From NCBI RefSeq assembly GCF_037154015.1, contig NZ_JBANRL010000001.1, forward strand, positions 1 through 64,000: 64,000 nt of DNA. The letters run 5' to 3'. The DNA comes from Altererythrobacter aquiaggeris (GTDB lineage: Bacteria; Pseudomonadota; Alphaproteobacteria; Sphingomonadales; Sphingomonadaceae). Both the position numbers and the translations under genes were made by a program. The notes under the pieces are model-generated. The model saw only the letters and a program-made list of their open reading frames with translations. It did not search any database and was not told the DNA's origin. Positions 17,445 to 24,532 of this stretch are shown here, piece after piece; position 1 is the first letter of the stretch; each line of letters begins with the position of its first letter.

Positions 17445-18605
17445 TTGACTGACGCATCTGCCGCTAGTGGCAAATTTGACCGCTTGCGTGCCTGGTTTCC
17501 CGATCGTGAATTTTTCATGCGGTCGCAGGGACAGGTTCGATTTATCAAAATTTCATCACGCCTGCAGATAATCGCTGCCGGTACGGTCGTTGCGGCATTG
17601 CTGTTCTGGACCGTCTCGATGGCGATTATGGCGTTCGCGCAATATAACGCGCAGGCTGACCGAATGGCTCTGCTAGGCAAGCAAGCAGCGGTGGCGAAGG
17701 CTGAAAGCCGCGTGACTGCCTATCGCCAGAATATTGACGCAGTGGCTGACGATCTGAAACGCCGTCAGGATGTGCTGGAAGAATTCACCGAATCGCTCCC
17801 GGAAGATATGCGCAAAGGCGAAACCGTCAGCGATTCTTCGACCGAAGCTGCCAAGACGATCTCGAAAGTCAGTTCGTCCATTCCCGAGGCCGCCGGCCTC
17901 GCGCTCATCGAAGCGCGGCAGCTTGCTTATGTCGAGCGCCTTACACGTTATGCAGATCGCCGCGCTGCGCGCGCGGAAACAGCGCTTCGCAAACTTGGTC
18001 TCGACCCGAAATCGATGATGGCCTCTTCCCGCCGGCAGGCGATGGGTGGCCCGCTGCTCAACCTTTCTACCGAGAGCGATGGTTCGCTAGATCCGCGCTT
18101 TGAACGTCTGGGCCTGAGCCTGGCGCGCATGGAAGCACTTGAAAACGGGCTCGACGCAATTCCGCAAATCCGTCCGGCCAGAGTTGCCACCTTATCCTCC
18201 AGCTATGGCTATCGCCGCGACCCGATTACCGGAGGGGCGGCAATGCATAACGGGATGGACTTCAAAGGTCCGACCGGCGCCCCGATATTTGCCGCTGCAA
18301 AGGGTAGGGTCAGCTATGTCGGTTACAAGGGAGGCTACGGCAAAGTCGTCGAGGTAACCCATGGAAACGGCCTGATGACACGGTATGCCCACATGTCACG
18401 CTTTGCCGCATCGGTTGGCCAAACGGTCGAGGCTGGCGCGATAATCGGCGCAATCGGCAACACCGGCCGTTCAACCGGTCCACATCTGCACTTTGAAGTG
18501 CGCATCAACAACCGCGCCGTTAATCCGCGCCCGTTTCTGGAGACTGCACCCGATGTTCTTGAAGAAGCCCGCAGAGACCGGCCAGGGACCCGCGCCAATG
18601 GTTAG
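17445..18605 (+). CDS. M23 family peptidoglycan DD-metallopeptidase
   Basis: 386 residues from a TTG start at 17445 with a GGGGG run about 10 nt upstream; the start keeps the family's FPDREFFMRSQG phrase, which a later ATG (17517) would lose. TM segment at about 46-68 (VVAALLFWTVSMAIMAFAQ), then a coiled coil, then a complete LytM domain at about 265-365. Zinc ligands are present: HNGMDF, HGNG...YAHMS and GPHLHFEV. It should cleave peptide crosslinks in the periplasm. It overlaps the bactofilin gene, a pairing known in alpha- and epsilonproteobacteria where bactofilin positions the peptidase for cell shape. Confidence 0.92.
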   Translation: MTDASAASGKFDRLRAWFPDREFFMRSQGQVRFIKISSRLQIIAAGTVVAALLFWTVSMAIMAFAQYNAQADRMALLGKQAAVAKAESRVTAYRQNIDAVADDLKRRQDVLEEFTESLPEDMRKGETVSDSSTEAAKTISKVSSSIPEAAGLALIEARQLAYVERLTRYADRRAARAETALRKLGLDPKSMMASSRRQAMGGPLLNLSTESDGSLDPRFERLGLSLARMEALENGLDAIPQIRPARVATLSSSYGYRRDPITGGAAMHNGMDFKGPTGAPIFAAAKGRVSYVGYKGGYGKVVEVTHGNGLMTRYAHMSRFAASVGQTVEAGAIIGAIGNTGRSTGPHLHFEVRINNRAVNPRPFLETAPDVLEEARRDRPGTRANG

Positions 18606-19026
18606 GCCGTCCGGCAATGGAGCGACCTTTTCCGTCATCGGCAGCGATGTGACCATAAAAGGCAACATCAGCGCGAGCGCGGACCTGCATGTGGACGGCC
18701 GGATCGAAGGCGACATCGCCTGTTCGAACCTGGTGCAGGGTGAAGGCAGCGAAGTCATTGGCGCGATCACCGCCGAAAGCGCCCGGCTTGCGGGCCGCGT
18801 GGCCGGATCAATTACTGCCCGCGAACTGGTGGTGCTCAAGTCCGCGCATATCGAAGGCGATGTGAATTACGATGCCCTGACGATTGAACAGGGCGCCGCA
18901 GTTGAAGGGCGGTTCGCACCGAAGAAAGCGGCCACTGCTCCTGCCAGGCAAGCGCCCCCCGCGGTAGTTACAACCGACAAATCAAAGGATGGTGGCGACG
19001 AGCCGCATCTGACGCTGGCAGGCTAA
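18553..19026 (+). CDS. bactofilin family polymer-forming protein
   Basis: 157 residues from the ATG at 18553, giving the usual MFLKKP start; it overlaps the M23 gene by 53 bp. The core at about 25-115 is the bactofilin right-handed beta helix: VIGSDVTIKGNISASADLHV, then DGRIEGDI, GAITAESARLAGRVAGSI and KSAHIEGDVNYDALTIEQGA. The C-terminal tail is Ala/Pro/Lys-rich and disordered. Bactofilins self-assemble into membrane-associated filaments without nucleotide. The overlap with an M23 peptidase supports a joint function in localised cell-wall remodelling. Confidence 0.93.
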   Translation: MFLKKPAETGQGPAPMVRPSGNGATFSVIGSDVTIKGNISASADLHVDGRIEGDIACSNLVQGEGSEVIGAITAESARLAGRVAGSITARELVVLKSAHIEGDVNYDALTIEQGAAVEGRFAPKKAATAPARQAPPAVVTTDKSKDGGDEPHLTLAG

Positions 19027-19064
19027 ACTGGCGGGCTAAAAACGCCTCAATTTCCGCAGACCCG

Positions 19065-20741
19065 CTAAAGAACCTCAGCGCGCAACGCCTTGCGGTCCAG
19101 CTTGCCGATCATCGTTTTCGGCAGTTCGTTTCGGATGACAATTTCGGCCACGCGCTCATGCTTGCCCACTTGCGGGTTGAGCCACGTTTTCAGACTATCT
19201 GCACTGGTGTCGGCCCCGTCGTTCAGAGTAATATAGGCGTTGGGAACCTCACCCAGATAATCATCCGGTACACCCAGGACCAAGGCTTCTTTAACCGCCT
19301 CATGTTCAACCAGCACGGCCTCTATCCGGCTCGGAAATACCTTGAACCCTCCGACCGCAATCATGTCCTTGCTGCGGTCAACGATTTTCATGTAACCTTC
19401 GCTGTCGATCATCGCGATATCGCCGGTGCGAAGCCACCGCTCGCCATTAAACTGCGCGAAAGCAGTTTCCGCAGCATCGGGGCGGTTCCAGTATCCTCCC
19501 ATAATCTGCGGGCCAATAACGACAAGTTCGCCGGGCTCACCCGCAGCAGCCGCGATTGCCGGATTTTCCTTGTCCAGCAACATAACCCGCGTCCGGGGCA
19601 GTGGTTGGCCGATTGTGCCCGGGCGGTTTTCACCCTGATAGGGATTCGTGGAGACCACACCCGAACTTTCAGTCAGGCCGTAACCCTCGACCAACAGCGC
19701 GCGGCTCTTTTCCTGAAAGGCTTCGCGCACCGGTGCCGGCAGCGGGGCACCGCCGGATATGCATACTTGGAGCGAGGAAAAATCCGTTTTCGCAAAATCC
19801 GGATGGTCAAGCAGTGCCTGATACATCGTCGGAACACCCGGAAAGGCGGTCGCGCCGACTTTGGCCAGCGTCTTCAGCGCTTGCCCCGCATCGAAGCGCG
19901 GAAGCAAAGCCATGCAACCGCCCTTCAAAATAGTCCGGTTCAACACGCAGGTGTTCGCGAAGACATGAAACATCGGCAACACACCAAGAATGATATCCTC
20001 GATGTCGGTGAACGGATCGATCGCATCGACCTGCCGCGCATTTGCGCTCAGATTCTGGTGTGTCAGCATCGCGCCCTTCGGCGTTCCGGTCGTGCCGCCT
20101 GTATATTGCAGCAATGCCAGATCATCGGCGGAAATTTCCACGGGAGACGGATTGCCGCGAGCAAATTCTGCCCAGCGTAATACATCCTTGCGCGCGGGTA
20201 TGGCAGTCAGTTGTTTGCGGCCGAGCAGGCGCAGTGCATACCCCTTGATGGCGGGAAGCATGTCCGGAAGTCGGCCGACGAGCAGGTAGCTGAGCGAGGA
20301 AGCCCCAAGCACTTCCAGAGCGGTTGGCAACAGTGCCGGCACATCCATCGTCACCAGCATCTTCGTACCGGAATCTTCGACCTGGTGGGCGAGTTCCTCA
20401 GCCGAATAGAGCGGCGAGAAATTCACGACCGCGCAGCCGGCGATCATCGCGCCGTAATATGCGGCCGGATAGATCGGGACATTGGGCAGGAACAAACCGA
20501 TCCGGTCACCGCGTTCGATTCCGGCGGCCTGCAACCCGGCGGCAAACCCCCGCGCTTCGGCCATGATTTGGGAATAGCTGTACGTGCGGCCCATGAACAT
20601 GATCATCGGCGCAGCGGGTGCCCGCCTGACACTGTTCTCAAGCATTTGCGGCAGGGTTAGCGGCGGAAAATCCATGTCCCAAGCACAGGGGTGCTGATAG
20701 ACATCTGCGTCGGGATGATCGGGTGCGCTACTGACATTCAT
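19065..20741 (-). CDS. fadD: long-chain fatty acid-CoA ligase
   Basis: 558 residues, full-length ANL-superfamily enzyme. The AMP-binding P-loop is LLQYTGGTTGTPKGAML (about 208-224). Then come VEGYGLTESSGVV, the hinge motif ERWLRTGDIAMID (about 430) and the A10-like region NELPKTMIGKLDRKALR with catalytic Lys. It activates fatty acids to acyl-CoA for degradation or lipid synthesis. It is convergent with bactofilin and is followed on the 5' side by the trcR terminator, so it is probably transcribed alone. Confidence 0.92.
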   Translation of the reverse strand: MNVSSAPDHPDADVYQHPCAWDMDFPPLTLPQMLENSVRRAPAAPMIMFMGRTYSYSQIMAEARGFAAGLQAAGIERGDRIGLFLPNVPIYPAAYYGAMIAGCAVVNFSPLYSAEELAHQVEDSGTKMLVTMDVPALLPTALEVLGASSLSYLLVGRLPDMLPAIKGYALRLLGRKQLTAIPARKDVLRWAEFARGNPSPVEISADDLALLQYTGGTTGTPKGAMLTHQNLSANARQVDAIDPFTDIEDIILGVLPMFHVFANTCVLNRTILKGGCMALLPRFDAGQALKTLAKVGATAFPGVPTMYQALLDHPDFAKTDFSSLQVCISGGAPLPAPVREAFQEKSRALLVEGYGLTESSGVVSTNPYQGENRPGTIGQPLPRTRVMLLDKENPAIAAAAGEPGELVVIGPQIMGGYWNRPDAAETAFAQFNGERWLRTGDIAMIDSEGYMKIVDRSKDMIAVGGFKVFPSRIEAVLVEHEAVKEALVLGVPDDYLGEVPNAYITLNDGADTSADSLKTWLNPQVGKHERVAEIVIRNELPKTMIGKLDRKALRAEVL

Positions 20742-20811
20742 GTTAATATTGTGCCGAACCGATGGCGGCAGAGCAAGGAAATTTTGCCCTGCAACTTACG
20801 AAAATTGCACC

Positions 20812-20852
20812 AAAAAGGGCCGCGCCGTTCCTCGCCGGGCGTGACGCGGCCC
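20812..20852 (-). terminator. intrinsic terminator after trcR
   Basis: On the minus strand GGGCCGCG (20852-20845) pairs perfectly with CGCGGCCC (20824-20817) across a 20-nt GC-rich loop. TTTTT follows at 20816-20812. The hairpin lies 25 bp past the trcR stop and separates trcR from fadD. Confidence 0.8.
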
Positions 20853-20876
20853 GTTTGATCGTCAATGGCTTTAAAT

Positions 20877-21626
20877 TTACTCGCCCGGTGCTGCAGGTTC
20901 TTCGTCAGGAGCGCCTGCAACGGGCGTCTCGCCTTCGGCGGCCTCACCTGCGCGCTTGGCAACCAGCCAGGCCGCCGCTTCGGCTTCCTGAGCGGCTTCG
21001 ACCGCAGCCTTTGCCGCATCGACCCGTTCCTGCTTCAGTTCAGCGATCAAGGCTTCCTTGTCCGTTCCGAGGCGGGCATCTGCGGGCGCTTCGTCCTCAA
21101 TACCGGCCTTTTTGGCCGCCTTTGCTACAACTGAGTCAAGTTCGCGCTGCGAGCAAAGACCGAGTGTTACCGGATCTTTTGCCTGAATATTCTGGATGTT
21201 CCAGTGGGTCCGGTCGCGGATCGCATTGATGGTATTGCGGGTGGTACCGATCAGTTTCGAAATTTGTGCATCAGAAATTTCAGGATGGCTGCGCAGGATC
21301 CACGCAATCCCGTCGGGCTTGTCCTGCCGCTTCGATACAGGGGTATAGCGCGGGCCTTTTGTGCGGCTGACCTGCACCGGGGCCTTCTGCATCTGCAGTT
21401 TGTATTCGGGATCGGCCTGACCCTTGTCGATTTCCGCCTGAGTCAATTCACCCGAATGCAACGGGTCTCGGCCAGTGTATTTGCTGCTCGCCAGATCATC
21501 GGCCATCGCCTGAACTTCGAGAATATGCAAACCGCAGAAATCTGCGATCTGTTCAAAGCCTAGCGAAGTATGGTCGACCAACCATGACGCGGTCGCATGA
21601 GGCATTAGTGGTGTGGGCTGGGACAA
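20877..21626 (-). CDS. trcR: cell cycle transcriptional regulator TrcR (DUF1013)
   Basis: 249 residues. The TTG start at 21626 is supported by GGAGA 7 nt upstream and by the conserved start SQPTPLMPHATASWLVD; the ATG at 21605 would lose it. Landmarks are LGFEQIADFCGLHILEVQ, RTKGPRYTPVSKRQDKPDGI and an HTH-like region, HPEISDAQISKLIGTTRNTI, followed by THWNIQNIQAKDPVTLGLCS. The tail is Ala/Glu-rich. DUF1013 proteins bind promoter regions of cell-cycle genes in Caulobacter-type bacteria. The gene is framed by a terminator at 20812-20852 and a leader hairpin at 21652-21673. Confidence 0.88.
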   Translation of the reverse strand: MSQPTPLMPHATASWLVDHTSLGFEQIADFCGLHILEVQAMADDLASSKYTGRDPLHSGELTQAEIDKGQADPEYKLQMQKAPVQVSRTKGPRYTPVSKRQDKPDGIAWILRSHPEISDAQISKLIGTTRNTINAIRDRTHWNIQNIQAKDPVTLGLCSQRELDSVVAKAAKKAGIEDEAPADARLGTDKEALIAELKQERVDAAKAAVEAAQEAEAAAWLVAKRAGEAAEGETPVAGAPDEEPAAPGE

Positions 21627-21640
21627 GTTTCGTCTCCGTA

Positions 21641-21673
21641 GAAAATATAAGGGCCGCCCCTTGCGGAGCGGCC
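21641..21673 (-). terminator. terminator-like leader hairpin upstream of trcR
   Basis: On the minus strand GGCCGCTCC pairs with GGGGCGGCC around a GCAA tetraloop (21673-21652): nine pairs with one G-T wobble. A U-rich tail (CTTATATTTTC) follows at 21651-21641. It ends about 15 nt before the trcR TTG start and just upstream of its Shine-Dalgarno element. It could terminate transcripts arriving from the qor side or act as an attenuator in the trcR leader. Confidence 0.5.
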
Positions 21674-21724
21674 TGTGCCGGGACGATGTAGGCGATCACC
21701 TGCCAAACGGCAAGCAGATACGCA

Positions 21725-21970
21725 TCAAACAAGTGTCGGGCGTCTCTTTCGAAGAAATATTTCCATCACAGCCGAAGCGAGCCTGGATTCAAGCAGCACT
21801 TCGGTTTGATGGATCCCGTCCGGCACGGAATCGCGAAAGGAAGGAATTTCGCGGACACGATCATCAAACATCACGGCAATCCTTGCAAATCTGCGGTTGT
21901 CTGATTGTTCGATAGAGCCAAAATATGACGTGGCGGCCACAAAACGATGACAATTCAGAGTCACCGCCAA
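21725..21970 (-). CDS. possible small protein, doubtful
   Basis: An 81-codon frame with a TTG start at 21970, eight bases after the qor stop on the same strand, fills most of the 352-bp gap between qor and trcR (21627-21978). The composition is moderately protein-like (FDDRVREIPSFRDSVPDG, LLESRLASAVMEIFLRKRR), but no ATG, convincing ribosome site or known family is seen. The rest of the gap holds the trcR leader hairpin and nothing else I can identify. Confidence 0.2.
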   Translation of the reverse strand: MAVTLNCHRFVAATSYFGSIEQSDNRRFARIAVMFDDRVREIPSFRDSVPDGIHQTEVLLESRLASAVMEIFLRKRRPTLV

Positions 21971-21978
21971 GAAATCTT

Positions 21979-22956
21979 TCAGACTGCCAGCACGATCTTT
22001 CCGATATGATCACCCGCTTCCATTCTGCGGTGCGCAGCCGCCGCATCGACGAGCGGAAAAATCCGGTCCATTTCCGGACGCAGTTGGCCGCTGGCGACAA
22101 AATCCCACACATTGGTATGAATTTCATCCGCCAGAAGCGCCTTGAAGGCGTCCGGCCTGGCGCGCAGTGTCGACCCGGTAAGCGTAAATCGCCGCGCCAT
22201 GATGACTGCCATATTCAGCTCTGCCTTCATCCCGCCCAGCACCGCGATGGTGACATGGCGCCCGTCTTCCGCCAGGCAGCCCAAATTGCGGGATACATAG
22301 TCACCTGAAACCATATCAAGGACGATTTCCACACCTTTGCCCCTGGTAATGGACTGCACTTCCTCGACGAAATCAGCCGATTTGTAATTCACGGCAAAAT
22401 TCGCGCCGATCCTTTTTGCAGCCGCGCACTTTGCGTCGCTGCCGCAAGTCACGATGGTTTTGATGCCGAACAGTCCCGCGAGCTTGATCGCCATTGTGCC
22501 GATGCCGCTGGTGCCGCCGTGAACCAGCAAGGTTTCGCCCTCCGTCGCCCAACCGCGCTCGAACACATTATGCCAGACTGTGAACAGCGTTTCGGGGAGT
22601 GCGGCAGCTTCTGCGAGGTCCAATCCCTCGGGCACCGGCAGGCAGTGGGCAGCTTTTGCAAGACAATATTCGGCATAGCCACCCCCGGTGACCAGAGCGC
22701 ATACTTTCTGCCCTTTTACAATATTTTCAACGCCTTGTCCTGACGTCACGACTTCGCCCGAGATCTCCAGTCCCGGAATCGGCGATGCACCGGGCGGCGC
22801 CGGATAGTGTCCCTGGCGCTGGATGACGTCGGGGCGGTTCACGCCGGCAAATGCGACCTTCACCAAAACCTCGCCAGCGCCAGGCAGCGGTACATCGATG
22901 GTGGATGCGCGAAGAACTTCCGGCCCACCGGCTTCAGCGAAGCCGACTGCAGTCAT
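21979..22956 (-). CDS. NAD(P)H:quinone oxidoreductase, PIG3-type zinc-independent MDR
   Basis: 325 residues from the ATG at 22956, which gives the family-standard start MTAVGFAEAGGPEVL; an earlier in-frame TTG adds 15 non-homologous residues. It is a medium-chain dehydrogenase/reductase: GROES-like N-terminal half, then the nucleotide-binding VHGGTSGIGTMAIKLA (about 140-155). LFTVWHNVFERG and LRARPDAFKALLADE match the PIG3/QOR branch. It reduces quinones using NADPH in the cytoplasm. In alphaproteobacteria the gene commonly sits with DUF1013 and DUF1192 genes, as here, although a broken lipoprotein gene intervenes. Confidence 0.88.
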   Translation of the reverse strand: MTAVGFAEAGGPEVLRASTIDVPLPGAGEVLVKVAFAGVNRPDVIQRQGHYPAPPGASPIPGLEISGEVVTSGQGVENIVKGQKVCALVTGGGYAEYCLAKAAHCLPVPEGLDLAEAAALPETLFTVWHNVFERGWATEGETLLVHGGTSGIGTMAIKLAGLFGIKTIVTCGSDAKCAAAKRIGANFAVNYKSADFVEEVQSITRGKGVEIVLDMVSGDYVSRNLGCLAEDGRHVTIAVLGGMKAELNMAVIMARRFTLTGSTLRARPDAFKALLADEIHTNVWDFVASGQLRPEMDRIFPLVDAAAAHRRMEAGDHIGKIVLAV

Positions 22957-23002
22957 TGTTTCAGGTAAGGTGATTTTCAGGGCCCTTCGATTTTTGCGCA
23001 AA

Positions 23003-24038
23003 CTATTTGAAAAGATCGCCTAAAGCGAGAGTGCGGGGATATGTTTCTCTCCAACGCGGATCGATCCGCTCGAGCAACATTGCCTCCGCCGCGCCGAAAT
23101 CATACACCGCCAGCCGTTGCCGGGCGGCAAGATCAGAACCGGTCAGATCGGTCAGGACCCGTCTACCGGAAGCGGCGGCCTCCGCTCGGATAGTATCGTC
23201 GGGGTGCCTGTGACCGAGTTCGATTTCGGTCCAGCGGGCAACCCCTTCCTGCCAAAGCTGGAATTCGAAATATCGCCAGTCAGCATCGCTGACCGTTCTC
23301 TGCAGCCGGTTTCTGGCTGCCAGATATTGCATCTTTGACGCCGTGAATGCGGCGCCGTCCGGCGCTTGTAGTGCAGCCTTCAATGCAGATGCGGCAGCGG
23401 CATATGCGGATCCCGTCGCGGGGTCTGTGTAAGGGAACGCGTAATCAAGCATCCACATCCCGGTATCGTCACCGCCCGACAAACCGAGTGCGTCGACGCG
23501 GGGGTAATAGTCGGGCAATGCCGATTGCCATTGATGAAAATGCTCGTGCACCAATGTCAGCTGCCACCGCGCAAGCGACAAATTGGTCGCCCGGGGCGTT
23601 CCGATGACCACCACCGACGGCGGGCCAAAAGCGGGCATCGCGGCGAGAAATGTCGGTTTGCGCCAGCTGGACGGGCCGATTGCGCCAGCTGGACGGGCCG
23701 ATTGCGGCAGAACATCCGGTTACGAACAGGCCTGACGCCCGTTCGAACCCGCCGGGCAAGCGGTCGTCACACAATAATATCTCGCGGTCTTCCTCGATCA
23801 GAAGAATTCCGAACGGCGCTTCAGAAAGGCCCGGCCACAATTTATCTGCCTGCTGCGTCACATAAGTCCGGATCGCCGCAATTTCGCTGTAGGGGGAACC
23901 GCTGGAAGTGGGGGAACCGCTGGCGGTTTCCGGGAATGGCGCGCGGGCGGGCTGGGCCACGCAGCCAGGCGGCAGCAACAAAAGGATGGTCGCCGCGATG
24001 ATTCGCCCGACACCGCCCGCCAGACCGGAATCTCCCAA
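23003..24038 (-). pseudogene. frameshifted lipoprotein with HExxH metallopeptidase-like motif
   Basis: Two overlapping minus frames encode the halves of one protein. The first half starts at TTG 24038 (GGAG about 7 nt upstream) with a lipoprotein-like signal (ATILLLLPPGC). The second half contains HEHFHQWQ, an HExxH zinc-binding motif, about 40% along. A 22-bp unit is present twice in tandem at 23659-23702. Removing one copy joins the frames (GPSSWR then KPTFLAAMPAFGPPSVVV) and leaves 1014 bp, exactly 338 codons including the stop. The duplication therefore shifts the frame and should stop translation of the C-terminal two thirds. The intact protein would be an exported putative metallopeptidase of about 337 residues; its family is not recognised. 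A sequencing or assembly error is the main alternative. Confidence 0.72.
23659..23702. repeat. 22-bp perfect tandem duplication
   Basis: The unit, 22 bases beginning tgcgccagctgg, occupies 23659-23680 and is repeated exactly at 23681-23702; the next four bases (tgcg) begin a third copy. Because 22 is not a multiple of three it changes reading frame in the surrounding gene. Confidence 0.95.
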
Positions 24039-24186
24039 TGCACCCCTCCCGCAAATATGACCCGGTCAAAGCAAAGCGCAGCAAGCCTGCGGCACTCGAT
24101 AACTGTGGCGAATTCGCCTCTCCGGCGCAAAGTTACACCCGCTCTGTGTTGACAGCAAGCGATGCGCGCATGACACTGGAGGGGAT

Positions 24187-24384
24187 ATGGAAGATGACCG
24201 CCCACGCGCAAAGGGTGATGCCGCCGGCAAGCTTTCCGGTGAATTGCTCGATAGCTATTCGCTCCATGAACTGGATGAGCGGATAATTTCGCTTGAAGCC
24301 GAAATCGCCAGAGTCAGGGCGCACCGCGAAAAATCGGCTTCACACAGAAGCGCGGCCGATGCATTGTTTGGCGGCAAGCCATGA
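24187..24384 (+). CDS. DUF1192 family protein
   Basis: 65 residues with the family core ELLDSYSLHELDERIISLEA followed by EIARVRAHREKSASHRSAADALF. It is a short, charged helical protein, probably cytoplasmic and of unknown function. DUF1192 genes are usually found next to the quinone oxidoreductase and DUF1013 genes in alphaproteobacteria, as here. The start is the ATG after gaggggatatgg-type sequence (GGAGGGGAT about 6 nt upstream). Confidence 0.85.
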   Translation: MEDDRPRAKGDAAGKLSGELLDSYSLHELDERIISLEAEIARVRAHREKSASHRSAADALFGGKP

Positions 24385-24433
24385 ATAACGGCTGGCCAAA
24401 TTGTCCGCATCGGGCCGCTCGCAATGCTGTTAA

Positions 24434-24488
24434 GACTACCCATATAGTCGGTGTTCACCTGCCTGTCGCATACCCTGATACCATCAGG
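24434..24488. promoter_or_regulatory. two short inverted repeats upstream of clpA
   Basis: GACTA-cccata-TAGTC lies at 24434-24449 and CCTGAT-acc-ATCAGG at 24474-24488, both perfect. They are in the 148-bp gap between DUF1192 and clpA, the second 45 bp before the ATG. They may be operators or stabilise the leader. No matching known consensus was recognised. Confidence 0.35.
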
Positions 24489-24532
24489 ATAATTGCCTCG
24501 CTGCCAATCAAAATTCCCAGGAAAGCGATTTA

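Noticed and set aside
19158-20180. Plus-strand open frame of 340 codons
   Set aside because: Antisense to the acyl-CoA ligase gene, which has all ANL motifs; no ribosome site or family resemblance.
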